Assembly (NCBI RefSeq): GCF_000417875.1
Contig: NW_006920885.1
Span: 234,501-298,500 of the forward strand
Direction: 5' to 3'
Length of the DNA: 64,000 nucleotides
DNA from: Pseudozyma flocculosa PF-1
Taxonomy: Eukaryota > Basidiomycota > Ustilaginomycetes > Ustilaginales > Ustilaginaceae
Within the stretch, counting starts at the first letter, position 1. Each line of letters begins with the position of its first letter. This document shows, one piece after another, positions 11,546 to 22,400 of this stretch. A program made the position numbers and the translations under genes. The notes beneath the pieces were generated by a model that was given only the letters and a program-made list of their open reading frames with translations, ran no database searches and was not told where the DNA came from.

Positions 11546-13617
11546 TCAGGCCGCCATGGATTCGTCGAGGTCGTACGGCGGCGGGTACGCCCCTCCGCCG
11601 TGCATCGGCTCCAGTCCGGGCGAGGAGACTGGCGAAAAGATGGCATCGACGTCGGGTCTGCGTGAAGGAGGACAAGGTGGCGGTGGGGAGATCATCATCA
11701 GCACGCGTGTCGGAGGTATTGCACGAACGAGAGTTTCGCGCAGCGGATTGGGCCTCGGGACGCCGCCGCCGCCGCCGCCCGCGCTGACTCACCCTAGCTC
11801 GAACACCAAGGCCTTTTCGAGCGCCATGCGGCTCTGTCGCTTGAGGTCCTTCTCGGTCGCCCGCAGCGCGTCGAGCTCGTCCCACATCCTCTTGTTCTCG
11901 TCGCGCAGGAACCGGACCTTGGCCTTTTCGACGAGGTAGCGGTTCCTCGCCGACCGCCGGGCCGCCTCCTCCTTCTCTCGCTCCTTGTCCGCCTCCGAGG
12001 TCCCGTTCTGATCCTTGCTCGCCCCCGGCGTCGCCGACAGCGATGATCGCCCGAGACGCTGTCGCTTCGAGGCCGATGCGTGCGTCGTCGACAGGTCCTC
12101 CGTCTTGGTTGCTTCCGCCTCGCTGTCGCTGTCCGAGTCGTAGTCGTTGGTGCGGCCCGGCCGCTTTGTGCCGTTGCTGCCCTCCAGAGCTGCGGCATCG
12201 GCGCCGCTGGCGCCGCCGGTGCCACCGACGTCGAGGCCTTGCTGTGCCAGCTCCTTCTCCCTTTGAGCCTCTCGCAGCCTCCTGACCCTCTCTCGCTCTC
12301 GCGACTCCTTGGCCCACTCCCGCCTGGCGCTCTGTAGCACCGAGTCGGCCAATTTCGCATCGTCCTCGTCCGAGTCGACGCCAAGTCGATCCTGGATGCC
12401 GAGCTCCTCGGCCGTCATGGTCTCGAGTCCGCCCTCGGTCCCGAGCTTGACTCCTCCGGTCGCATCTTGCTCGTCGCCCGCCAGCTCGAGCAGCTCGTCG
12501 CCCAGCGAGTCGGCGCCTTTGCCTGCGGCAGCCGCTCCGGCCGTGCTTGCATCTCCAGCTTCGCCGAGCAGCATACTGGCGTCATCATCGTCTCCTTGGG
12601 CGACTGTCGATGTGGCAGCCCTCCTGGAACCCGGCGTGACGATATTGTGTTGCACACGCATGTGCTTGGACAGCGCGTCGGATCGAGTGAAGGACTTGTC
12701 GCACTCTGCGGAGTTGACGCACAGCAGTCGGAAAGGTGAGCTCGCCGGTATGACTCGAAAGCTCCCACTCTCCCCTAGTCATTGCCTCGGACGGGGGGAC
12801 AACGTACCTGGTCTCGGGCAGGTGAAGGGCTTCTCTCCAGTGTGACTTCGTAGATGGCTGAGCAGCGCAAATCTCGATGTCTGCGGCTTGCCTTTGCGAA
12901 TGCAGCCGTCCCACTCGCACATGTACTTGGATTTGTGGATGCCAATGTGCGCTGCAGGATAGCAGAAGATATGTGGGACAGACAGAGTCAAGGCCTCGCA
13001 ACGTTGTCAGCATCGCTGTTGCATCGCGCACCTCTCTGGCCCCGCACGTCGTGGGCTTGTCGATCGCCAGCGAGGCACTCACTCTGGTGAAGGTGGTCGA
13101 TGAATGGCTGGAGACTGTTGAACGTCTCGCCGCAACCGTTCCACTGGCAGACGGCCTCGGGTTCTTCTTTGTTTTGCTTCCCGCCCTCTTCATCTTCGTC
13201 GTCGGCCGCAGCCCCGACCGGACTTCCGGACCTCATTCGTTCCGACGAAGGGAAGGGCCGGCCTCCGCCACCCTCATCTTCGGAGCCTGACGTGGAAATG
13301 TCCGACAACGAAGGCGATGCTTGACGCGGCGCAAAAGTCGATGCCGCTGCGGATGGGGCGGCCGAGATCGGTGTGGCCGCCGCCGCCGCTGCTGCTGCTG
13401 CCGCTGCCGCTGCGGCCCCGCGCGTTCCTCTCTTGGAGACCTTTTGGGGCGATGAAGGGGGGTTCGAGACTCGTGCGCTCGACCTTGCCGCCGGCGAAGG
13501 CGAGCGTGGCGGTGCTCTGCGCGACGGGGTGTCATCAAGCGGTGCTTCCGGGGCAGCTGCTGGTGCGGCGAGCGCGGCGGCGCCCCGGCCGGCAGGGGGA
13601 TGCTTCCGGCGCGGCAT
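11546..13617 (-). CDS. C2H2 zinc-finger protein, INO80-subunit Iec1-like
   Basis: Four exons on the minus strand: 13617-13083, 12951-12808, 12705-11793 and 11657-11546; all junctions are in phase and give 567 residues. Exon ends join inside the fingers, which supports the model: finger 1 starts VCQWNGC and is completed by HLHQ-THIG across intron 1; finger 2 is YMCEWDGC...HLRSH; finger 3 reads CPRPECDKSF...KHMRVQH across intron 2. Fingers occupy about residues 158-244, after an Ala/Ser-rich N-terminus with an alanine run. The rest is acidic, then a highly charged coiled coil near the C-terminus (about 455-530). The SRFALLSHLRSHTGEKPF block and finger spacing resemble fission-yeast Iec1, a YY1-like INO80 subunit; that name is from memory of the family and is the less certain part. 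It probably acts in the nucleus on chromatin. Confidence 0.75.
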
Positions 13618-14541
13618 ATGTCGAAGCTGCGGTGCGATGCAGTCTGGTCAGATGCGCGGCAGAGGGCCTGCCTTTTTGACGAGGCTCGAGGTGCGGCGGG
13701 ATCAGTAGGCGGGGTTATGAGGGACGAAGACGAGCCGAGACCGTCTTCCTCGAGGGTGCGCGCCGCAATCGGGTTGGGGGTTGATGCGGCTGGTGGCGGA
13801 GCGTGATACGCGGATGAGGGTGCTATGGTGGTGGTGGTGGTGGTTTGCCGGGAATGCGTGGCGGGCATTGGACCCGTTAGATCGCGACGGGCCGCCCCAG
13901 CAGGACTTGTGGACCAAGCAGCCAGCCGCAGGCCGCCTAGGCTCGGTCAGGCTTGGGGCGGCAGGCAGGGCACGTATGCAAGCGTGCGGATATGTGTGTG
14001 TGAGGATGGGCTGCCCGAGCATCACACCCGCCTTCCGACTTTTTCGTGCCGCCGTGCCAGACCACGCCGGCGTCGGGCCTGGCCGCTGCAGCGGCGGCCC
14101 ATCCGAAGTGGCTCCCGGAAGCCTGCCGACGGCAACGTCTTCTGGACGATACACAGTCAGCCGCAAAGGCTAGCTAGGAAGCTGTCGCTCGGAGACCTCC
14201 GATTCCTCCGCCGACCAGATCGATGTCGCCGAGCGGGTCAAACAGCGGCAGGGGCCGACGCCGGCTGGGCTTCGCGGTGGCCGCCTCTCTCGAAATCCGG
14301 AGGTGAGCGGGCGAGGTTGGCCTGAGCTTCTTTTTGGGGTTGGGTGCGGCTGCTCCGGCCTGGACCCCCGGCAGGCCTCGAGGCCGTAGGCACTTGGCCA
14401 CCCCTTTGACCTCCCCGACACCTCTTCTGCCCCGGCCCCGCCATCTTGCCCTGGACCATACCCAACTCTCTCACCTCTTTGTCTTGATCTCAGAGCGGAC
14501 CGCTTCCGACTGAGCGCAACCTCGATCCCATCGCCACCACC
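13618..14541. promoter_or_regulatory. shared divergent promoter region (zinc-finger gene / PPCS)
   Basis: About 920 bases between the two divergent start codons. It contains a short GGT run near 13826-13842 and CT-rich DNA ahead of the PPCS start. No TATA box is obvious. Confidence 0.55.
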
Positions 14542-15994
14542 ATGTCGTCGTCGCCGGGCGAGTCGTCGACCAAGTGGTCGTCGGACCGCTTCTTCCAGAC
14601 CCAGGCACCACCCCCCAACCTCGACCAGATCTCCAAGTCCACCTCGGAGTTCATCCAGCGTCACGTCGCCGAGGGCAGGAAGGTCGTTCTCGTAACCAGT
14701 GGAGGAACCACGGTGCCGCTCGAGAAGAACGTGGTCCGCTTCCTCGACAACTTCTCCGCCGGCACCCGCGGCTCGGCGTCGGCAGAGTACTTTCTCTCGG
14801 CGGGCTACGCCGTCATCTTCATGAGCCGGCAACACAGCCTCGCCCCCTACACCCGACACTACAGCCACACGACCAACCCCTTCTTTGACCTACTCGCCGA
14901 CCCGGTCAGCCACCTGCCATCGCAAGAGGAGGCCGGAGCTCAGGACGAGGGCGACGTCATCCGCGTCCTGCCACAGCACGTCGACCACCTCCGCCCCGTC
15001 CTCCAGGCCTACCTCAACACGCGGCAATCTGGCCTCCTGCACACCGTCTCGTTTGTCACCGTCAATGAGTACCTCTGGCTCCTGCGCGCCCTCAGCAAGC
15101 TCATGCAGCCGCTGGGACGCAAGGGCATGTACTACCTCGCCGCCGCCGTCAGCGACTTTTTCATCCCCTCGACGAGCGTGGTGCGTAGCGCCGAGATGCT
15201 CGCCTCGACCGTCGGTCCGTTCTTGATGTCGAATGAACTCGCGCTGATCTCTTTGCTGCACCTCGTGCCGACTCCCGTACAGCCCGAGCACAAGATCCAG
15301 TCCGGCAAGGGCTCCCTTGTCATTGAAATGGACCAGGTGCCCAAGGTGCTCAAGCCGATGGTCGAAAAGTGGGCGCCGGAAGGCTTCGTCGTCAGCTTCA
15401 AGGTAAGTGACGGCGCATCGGTCGCCCCACCCTATCCTGTACCTCCCTTGCTCTTAGCGAGGCTCACCAGTTGCTTTGCTACACCTTCCTCGCCCACGCC
15501 TGCAGCTCGAGACCGACCCGAACCTGCTGATCCCCAAGGCCGTCACCGCGCTAGAACGGTACGGGCACCAGCTGGTGATCGGCAACGACCTCAACCGGCG
15601 AAAGTTTGAGGTCGTCTTCGTGGAGCGCAAGAACCACCGGACCAAGGCGGAGCGGGAGCTCGAGGCGTCCCAGGGCGACGGGACGATAGAGGCCGACGAG
15701 TTCACGTCGACGTGGATGAGGCTGGGCGCGTCGCCGGAACAGCCGTCGCTCTCGAGCTCCGCGTCCGCCACCGCGACCGCGACCTCGACCTCGACGGCGG
15801 TGCCCAACGGCGGCGGCAAAGGCGGCGAGAGAGAGCTGGAAGAGGACATCGTCCGCGAACTCTGCCGGAGGCACGATGCGTGGATCGAAAAGGAGGGAAA
15901 CAGCCTCGCCAGCTCCGTCGTCCTCGACCCCTCGGCGGGCGGCAGCGGGGCCGGGAAAGGCGACGAAAAGGCAGAAGGTAGACCAAAGATCTAG
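14542..15994 (+). CDS. CAB2: phosphopantothenate-cysteine ligase
   Basis: Two exons, 14542-15402 and 15506-15994, with a GTAAGT...GCAG intron of 103 bases in phase 0; 449 residues. The enzyme joins 4'-phosphopantothenate to cysteine, the second step toward coenzyme A, in the cytosol. Diagnostic motifs are [11 protein letters not shown] (about residues 52-62), [13 protein letters not shown] (about 67-79) and [13 protein letters not shown], all typical of eukaryotic [16 protein letters not shown] and, after the intron, [13 protein letters not shown] complete the nucleotide-binding fold. There is no fused decarboxylase, as expected for eukaryotes. The start codon follows ACCACC. The family is usually about 310-370 residues; the excess is a Ser/Thr/Gly-rich insert before the final [17 protein letters not shown] helix. 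Confidence 0.92.
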
Positions 15995-16399
15995 ATGGCG
16001 CCCCCGGAGTGTCAGAGTGGGGGCAGGCGAGGAGCGACCGCGGCAATACATGCCTCATCGCTGTCACCCCTCGCCGTACAGGCTGTACAGACCGAGATTC
16101 GATTCGGTGTCCGGGTCTCGCTCCAAGACGGTACAATCACAACAGGAAAGCTCCAGAGGGGGGGAGCAGAGTACAACAAGGCCGGCCGGTGGGATCGAGG
16201 AGTCGCCGCACCAGGGTCAGGCAGAGGGTATCGCGAAAGGTCGGCCGCGGTGGGGTACAAGAAAGCCCGCAGAGTACACGAGACCACCCAAACAGGGTCG
16301 GAGCGGCCGAGGCTGGCAAGGGTCTAGGAAGCGGATCGGATAGGCGGTTCGATTGTCCTTGGGGGTGGTTGATCGCGACGGGGCGCGGACTTTGCCCGC
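15995..16399. other. convergent 3' interval
   Basis: About 400 bases between convergent genes. No coding bias, repeat or RNA gene is seen. Confidence 0.6.
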
Positions 16400-18664
16400 T
16401 CAGTCAAAGTCGAGGGTGCGGGCGGGTGCAGGGTTGCTGCCGATCGAGGCCGAAGACGATGTCCTCGAATGCCTCGCGAGGACCTTGGCAGCCGGACCGG
16501 GCGTCAGCGTCGTGGCGGCCGAGTCCCAAGCATCCTCGTTCCATTCGTCGTCGTAGCGGTGCAGGAACCGGCCGCGCGAAGCTGTACCTCGACTCGGCGT
16601 GCCGTCCGCACCGCTGCCGGACGTGGGCGCTCTACCGAGACCGTGTGCGTCCGTCCATGCTCGGCCGCTGGTGCCGGGCGTCCGTCCGACGGTGCGGGGC
16701 TTGGGGCTCGGGCTAACGTTGACAAACTCGGCATAGGAGAACTCCGAGCCGGGCGCTTGCGGGGTGTGTGGCTGCATGAGCGGCGGCGGCGTCTTTGGAG
16801 CCGCATCGCCCGACCAGTCGTACAGGGCGGATGACGCGTTGGCCACGTCCGGACCTCGCGGCAGCGGGGCGGCGGTCCGTGGCGGTGTGCGTGGGGGCGA
16901 GCCCAGCTGCGGCGGCTGGTGACTGCTCTGGTCGCTGGTGTCTGAACTCGACAGACTCTCCAGTGGCCTAAGGGGGTTCCGCTGATGCCGCGCTCGTCCA
17001 GATGACGGAGGCGTGATTGGCATTCGACCCTCGCTATCCCGTTTGCGCTTGGCCGCTTCGCTGCTCGGGCTGTCCGATTCGTTGCTAGACGCAGGCGCAA
17101 CAGAGCCGTTGGTGGGCTCTGCAGCATCCTGGAGGCCGTTGAGTCCACCTGTTGTGGATCGAAGTGGGTGAAGGGAGGGTGTTGCGCCTTCGAACCTTGC
17201 CGTGGATCGAGTGGCGCCGGCGGGCGAGGGGGAGGATGCGAGGTAGAGGAGGTAGTGCGCAGCGCCCTCGTCGTCATCGTTGATGCGACGCTCGGGTGTC
17301 TTCGGCCTGTCCGGCTGCGCAGCTTCGAGATGTTGTCGCTGCGACCGCTGTTGCGCGTGCAAGCTGTCGCTCGGATTGGCCCACGAAACGTTTCGACGAT
17401 GTCCGCGGTGGCTGCCGGCCCGCACAGGTGTGATGCTGCCGGGATCGGCGAAGCCTCCCTTTCGCGGAGTGGCAGGGAGCGCCTGCCTTTCACTGCCACC
17501 GCCGCCGCTGCTGCTGCCGCCACTGCCGCTGCTGTCGGTTTGCTTGGCAGCGGCCCTGTCTTCGGCCATCATGGCGAGCGTGCTGGCTACGCGGTCACGC
17601 TCCTCTTGGTCTTGGTCCATCTGCTGCCCGGGAGGCAGATGGGGCACTGCCTGGCGCCCGGCGGCCGAGTTGTAGCGCGAACGTGGAGTGCGAGGTGCGC
17701 TGATTCCGAGACCTTGTGCCAACGACGATGCGAGGTGGCCGTTAGGCAGGAAGGCCGGTGCCTGGCTGTTGCCGCTGCTGTGCATGCGAGCGCGTCGCGG
17801 CGAGGCGAGCAGGGCGCCTGCGGCCGACGTTAGCCGGACACGCTTCGTGGGCGAAATGGCCGGGACTTCGAAGTGGTGGCCGCTCGCAGCAAGCTCCTGC
17901 TCGCGAGCCTTCATCTCCGCGGAGGGGTTGTTGTGCCAGTCGAAGCGGCCATTCCTGCGCTCTGGCGATCCGAGCTGCGGCGAAGAGGCGGCCTTGTCCA
18001 GCAGGGAAGATGTGCCGATCAAGCGCGAGGAGGAAGGGGTGCTCTGCGACGAGTTGCGGCCCACGCTGGGAACGGTAGCCTTGGCTCGCGAGTCGGTCGC
18101 CCGGACCGGGCTTGCCTGGACCAATGGTGGGTCTCGACCAAAGTCCTTGCCAAAGATGTCGGCGTAGATGGACCGTGGGGCCTTTGTGGCAGCGGTGGCC
18201 GCTTTCGAGTCCCGCACCAGGTCGGGCGTCTTAGATGGCGACGAGGAACCCTGGCCGTCAGTGGCGCTGGATTGCAAGGCGGCGGAAACCTGACCCGACG
18301 GCGTGGGCTGGGATGGTTGCCACGGCGAGGGGGCGACGGCCCTCATGGTCGACGAGAGGTCTGCGCTTCTTTCGAGGTCGTCGATGTTGGCCTTGCCCAG
18401 GCCGTTGATGGCCTTGAACGAGGCAAGTTCGAGTCGAGCCTTGAGGGCATGGGCGTACTGAGGCAGGAGGGGCCGAGGTGAGGAGGGTGGCGTCAGCTCG
18501 AAGTCCGTGCGGTGCCCCTGCAAAGTGCAGATGCGTCGAGGACTTACGATTTCAACTTCGAATCGCGGGCGGGCGGGGCTCGAGCGTGCGGAAGAGGATG
18601 TCGAGGACATGGGTCCTTTGTCGACGGGACTGGACGAGAGATCAGCTGATGGATCTAGAAGCAT
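16400..18664 (-). CDS. Whi5/Nrm1-family G1/S transcriptional repressor
   Basis: Single long frame, 754 residues from the ATG at 18664; the frame is open to about 19123 but has no ATG there. Two short signatures identify it. LKARLELASFKAINGL (about residues 67-82) matches the Whi5-like motif, in which a basic helix precedes a fixed K-x-x-x-G. AAHYLLYLASSPSP in the middle matches the GTB-type motif that binds the SBF/MBF transcription factors in Whi5 and Nrm1. The rest is disordered, rich in SP/TP sites that fit control by cyclin-dependent kinase (ITPPSSGRAR, GSPPRTPPRT, KTPPPLMQP). Proteins of this family bind G1/S promoters through SBF or MBF and are inactivated by phosphorylation. At this size it is longer than the yeast proteins. 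A GTAAGT...TTTGCAG pair encloses 30 in-frame bases at 18518-18547. Confidence 0.72.
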   Translation of the reverse strand: MLLDPSADLSSSPVDKGPMSSTSSSARSSPARPRFEVEIVSPRRICTLQGHRTDFELTPPSSPRPLLPQYAHALKARLELASFKAINGLGKANIDDLERSADLSSTMRAVAPSPWQPSQPTPSGQVSAALQSSATDGQGSSSPSKTPDLVRDSKAATAATKAPRSIYADIFGKDFGRDPPLVQASPVRATDSRAKATVPSVGRNSSQSTPSSSRLIGTSSLLDKAASSPQLGSPERRNGRFDWHNNPSAEMKAREQELAASGHHFEVPAISPTKRVRLTSAAGALLASPRRARMHSSGNSQAPAFLPNGHLASSLAQGLGISAPRTPRSRYNSAAGRQAVPHLPPGQQMDQDQEERDRVASTLAMMAEDRAAAKQTDSSGSGGSSSGGGGSERQALPATPRKGGFADPGSITPVRAGSHRGHRRNVSWANPSDSLHAQQRSQRQHLEAAQPDRPKTPERRINDDDEGAAHYLLYLASSPSPAGATRSTARFEGATPSLHPLRSTTGGLNGLQDAAEPTNGSVAPASSNESDSPSSEAAKRKRDSEGRMPITPPSSGRARHQRNPLRPLESLSSSDTSDQSSHQPPQLGSPPRTPPRTAAPLPRGPDVANASSALYDWSGDAAPKTPPPLMQPHTPQAPGSEFSYAEFVNVSPSPKPRTVGRTPGTSGRAWTDAHGLGRAPTSGSGADGTPSRGTASRGRFLHRYDDEWNEDAWDSAATTLTPGPAAKVLARHSRTSSSASIGSNPAPARTLDFD

Positions 18665-20192
18665 CTTGAGGGAGGATGTTGAAAGGGCCTGGGCGCATTG
18701 CCCAGTCGGTGCGGGTGATTGCGGGCTGTGGCAATGGGCGATTCCGTCGCAAGGGTCCGCAGATGGTGCCGCTCGTTCTAAAGAGTGAAGGCGGAAGCGG
18801 TCGCTGATTGTGCGGGTCGCGGTAGGACAAGCAGACAGAGATGGACTCTGCGTGGGTGCGGAAGGAAGCCGCCGTATCTTGGGGCGCAGGTGCGGGTCGA
18901 GGGAGATGCGGAAAGATGATTCCGCTCCGAAGCGGAAGCGGGGTGACGGCGTTGAGGTGGTGCGAGGTGCTCGATTTGGTGGGACCGATTCAGAGAGCCA
19001 AGGTGCGGTTCGTCCACAATGCTCGGGATGGGAGCGCCTTTGAGAAGGCCAATGGCCGACCCGTCGACGGGCGGGACCGGCCGACGAAGGTGGCGGTGTT
19101 GGTGGTGGTGGTGGTGGCGACAAGGGCGGCGACGGCGGCGAGGCCGACGCTGTGCGGTTGGCGGTCCGCTCAACTGACGGCGGCTATGCCGATGAATGGG
19201 GCGGCGGGTTGAGCTAAGAGTGCGGCACTGCACTGCACTGATCCAAGCTGTGCTCGTAGGATGGTGGAGGTGATGGAGGTGAAATGGTACGGGAGTCGGG
19301 ATGTGACCGTAGCAAGGAGGTACCGGTAGCGACGAGGGACGGGGGCGTGACGGAGTGACGGGGGTGAAAAATTGGTCGCGGCACACCCAAAAGGTTAAGC
19401 TTGCCGCCTCCCTGCCTGCGTGCGTTGAGCGAGCGCCACGTCCCGCTACAGCGCAACTGCCAGGCAGGCACACCGGCAGGCAAGCACAGGCCGGCAGCAG
19501 GCAGGCATCGAACGCGCGTCAACCGTGCCACCTCGTGCTTGCTGCTTGCGCCTGCTCAACAGGCTAGGGCCAGGGCAGAGATAGACAGCCCAGACGCCCG
19601 CGCAGAGTTTGGACCTGCGACGCGTCAACCTCTCGTTGGAATGCCGCACGCGGCAGGGCCGGGCGGGCCAGATGCCAGATCGATGTGAAATCTCGGCATG
19701 TCCGCCTCTGCTCTGGTGCCGAAGGGCGGCTGAAACTCCTCGACGTGCCCGCCGCTCGTCCTGCTTTTGATTGGATGGCTGCGCGTCGTGTAGATCGATG
19801 GGGGCCCACCCTGGCTGGGGGACCAGGCAGCAAGCAACGCAACCCAGCCCCCTAGGCGCGTCGCGTTGCGGCTGATCCATGGCCTGCGCCTGCGCCTGCG
19901 CCATCCGGACCTGTGCCTGCGCCAGCTGAGTGATGACAGCCGGATCGTCGCAAACAAGATGCGGCGTAGAAGCGCATCGCCGGTAGCGAGCGGGCCCTCC
20001 GCCACCACCTCGCCCGTGCGCGCCGTCGAGATCGTCATGGCTGGTCCGATCCTCGCTGGCCCACTCGACTTTCTCGCCCGAATGTCGACCCAGGCGGGCA
20101 TCTCGAAGCGACGCCTTCACCAACCCTGACATCATCGCTGGCCGCTCTTTCGACTCACCCAGTTCTGTCGAGTTCCTAGCGCTGCACTGCAG
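18665..20192. other. unresolved interval with possible small or missed exons
   Basis: The first 600 bases are probably the Whi5-like promoter and leader. At 19625-20135 both strands have GC3-biased frames: on the minus strand an ATG at 20101 begins MPAWVDIRARK and a second piece contains GGHVEEFQPPFGTRAEAD; on the plus strand an ATG at 19959 leads toward the next gene. None joins cleanly at strong splice sites, so no gene is called. Confidence 0.4.
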
Positions 20193-20685
20193 GAGACCTG
20201 TACGGCGTCGACAAGTCGGCCGTCGACGACCTAAAGGCGCGCACCTTTGACGCCGGCGAGCCCGTCGACGCCGCCGACGCCGAGAATCGCGAGATGAAGG
20301 CGTACAAGAAGACCGAGGGGCGCGGACGGAGGATCACGGAGCGGCAGCGCGGCCACATCGTCTTTCTCAAGCGCAGGCAGCCCAAGCTCTCAGGCCCGCA
20401 GATTCGCGAGCAGCTGCCGGAACCCGTGGCCAACCAAGAGATCCAGCGCATCCTACCGTACGCCGGCATCGACACAAACGACGGCAGAAGAAGCCCAAGC
20501 ACCGCAGCCACGGCCTCTGGCTGCCGGTCGAAGAGGTCGAAGGGCCCAGCAAGCGCCGCATGAATGCCCATCAGTCGTCAGATCACCTCTGGAAGCGTTT
20601 CCACGAGCGCCGGGCGCTCAAGGGTCGCCGCCTCCCCCTTCGAGGCGGAATAGAAGGCTTGACGGGCGGCGCTGTGGGGTCTTGA
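20193..20685 (+). CDS. unrecognised basic protein with a frame break; 5' end uncertain
   Basis: Strong G/C third-position bias shows a real exon from a CTGCAG acceptor at 20192. It reads DLYGVDKSAVDDLKARTF, then a Lys/Arg-rich block with GRRITERQRGHIVFLKRR that could form helix-turn-helix-like helices. At about 20485-20488 coding quality jumps from frame 2 to frame 1 and continues as KKPKHRSHGLWLPVEEVEG, then DHLWKRFHERRALKGR, to a TGA at 20683-20685. One missing base, or a 62-base intron at 20426-20487 with a weak donor, would explain this. A first exon may be only seven bases (ATG at 20037, intron 20044-20192, weak GTCCGA donor). I do not recognise the family; a nuclear or mitochondrial nucleic-acid-binding protein is a guess from charge alone. 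It converges with ARC1. Confidence 0.5.
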
Positions 20686-20818
20686 CCATCGCAGAGGACG
20701 CCCGAGCGACGCTCCCGGCCTATCAGATTCCCAGGCTATCGAGGCTGTCGGAAGCAAGGGTCGATGTGTGACTTTTTGTACTTTGGGGCAGCGGCTGCGC
20801 TCGTCTCCCTGTAAGCAT

Positions 20819-22400
20819 CTACGAAAGGGCGGCGTGGGCGAGGGTCTCGGCGTAGCAGACACCGCTCGAGGTCCGCAGCAGTCGGACCTTCTTGTCGGCC
20901 TCGGGGTCGGCGGCGCCTGGCAGCGGCCCAACCCACGCAGCCTGTCGGTCGGCGGTGGTCGTATAGCCAGGCTGGATCGTCTCAAAGATCTGCGGGAAAC
21001 GAGGGCACATCGTGGTCGGCGGAAGCAGACCAGAGGACCGGCTTGGTCAGCTTCGCGATACCCCGGCCGGCGGGAGACCAAGGCAGAACTGCTACGCACC
21101 TTCTTCTTGGGGTTGAGAACGGCCTCGGGCTCGATGCCCTCGAATCCCTCGACGTAGACGCGGTCGCCGGGCTTGGAGCCCTCGGGCGGCGAGACGGGCT
21201 CGACGGCCTCGTTGGCGGTGCCCTTTGTCGAGGCGCACAGCAGCATGCCGTACGACTTGATGCCCCTCATGCTGGCGGGCTTGAGGTTGCAGACGCCAAT
21301 GACCATCCTGTTCTCCATCTTCTCGATGGGGACGTACTTGACCAGGCCGGAGAGGATCTGGCGCGGGCCCTCGGGCTCGCCAAAGTCGACCTGCTCGAGG
21401 TAGAGCGAGTCGGCATCGGGGTGCCTCGAGATGTTGACAATCTTGCCCACGCGGAGGTCGACCATCGAGGGCTGCGGCGGTCCGAGCTCGACGGGCGCGC
21501 CCTTCTTGCCGCCTCCGCCGCCTCCACCGGCCTTTGCCTCCTTGGGCGCCTTTTCCTTCTTCTCCTTCTTGCCGGCCTTGCCCTCGGCAGCGGCGGCACC
21601 ACCAGCGGCGGCGGCGGCGGGGGCAGCGGGGGCCTTGACATCGGCGGGAACCTGCTGCTGCGACTGCTTGGCAGCCTCCTTGTTCTTCTGCTTCTCCTTC
21701 TTAAGGTCCTCGGGCTTCTTCCTCTCGATCTGGGGCATGCCGTCGTAGGCCGGCTCAAACGGAGCGAACCCGAGCTGGGCCGAGGCCGGAAGATTGGAGA
21801 TGTGCGAGACGTAGCGGACAAGAGAAGGGTGGGCGTGCTGATCGGCAGCTGCGAGCTTGGAGACGGTGGGGTAGAGGGCGGCAAAGAGGGCGAGGTCGGC
21901 GGCGGTGGGCTGGTTGGAGGCGACAAACGTCTGGCTGGCGAGCTCCTGGTCGAGGGCCTTGAGGCTGTCGGCCGAGGTCAGCTGGTCCTCGGAGGTCGAG
22001 TCGAGTCTGGAGAGCCATTTGAGCGACTTTTTCTCGGACTGGGCATCAGCGCCAAAGATCTGGGAGCTCTTCGCGGTGAGCGCGGCGAACTGCTTGGTGA
22101 GCTCGACCAGGGAGAGGTCGGACTTGGCCTGGAGAGACTCGACCGCGGCCTGGGATGCGGGGCCGTAGATGGAGCGAGAATGAGCATAGTAGGGTACCGG
22201 GTTGAAGTGCAGGGGCAGCAGGCGGCGCCGTTTGGGCAGTATCAGAGAAGGGAGCTAGGTGGGCGGTCGTGAGTACAGGGTGAGCGTTGCGGGAGGCGGG
22301 TCTGCAGTGGGGCCCGGACGACGCAGCCTGAGCTCACCTTGTCGTTGGCAAACTGGGCATAGGCGCCCGAGATGGCCTGCTTTGCTCGCTGTGCAGACAT
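20819..22400 (-). CDS. ARC1: tRNA-aminoacylation cofactor Arc1 (EMAP-II family)
   Basis: Three exons on the minus strand: 22400-22338, 22149-21100 and 20989-20819, both introns in phase 0; 427 residues. Residues 22-150 form a glutathione-transferase-C-like domain (ADLALFAALYPTVSKLA). In yeast this part docks Met- and Glu-tRNA synthetases. A Lys/Ala-rich linker follows (KGEGKAGKKEKKEKAP-like, then poly-Gly). The C-terminus is an OB-fold tRNA-binding/EMAP-II domain: VDLRVGKIVNISRHPDAD, LSGLVKYVPIEKM, VIGVCNLKPASMRGIKS, and after the last intron IFETIQPGYTT and GVCYAETLAHA. It works in the cytosol as a tRNA carrier. The first exon is only 21 codons. The yeast protein is 376 residues, so length is normal. 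It shares a 412-base promoter with ERG27. Confidence 0.9.

Noticed and set aside
18665..19123. N-terminal extension of the Whi5-like protein
   Set aside because: The frame is open but has no ATG and codes for Pro/Ser/His-rich sequence typical of leader DNA.
21043..22272. Open frame of about 409 residues opposite ARC1
   Set aside because: Antisense shadow; composition Gly/Leu/Val/Asp without motifs, while the minus strand gives a complete EMAP-II protein.
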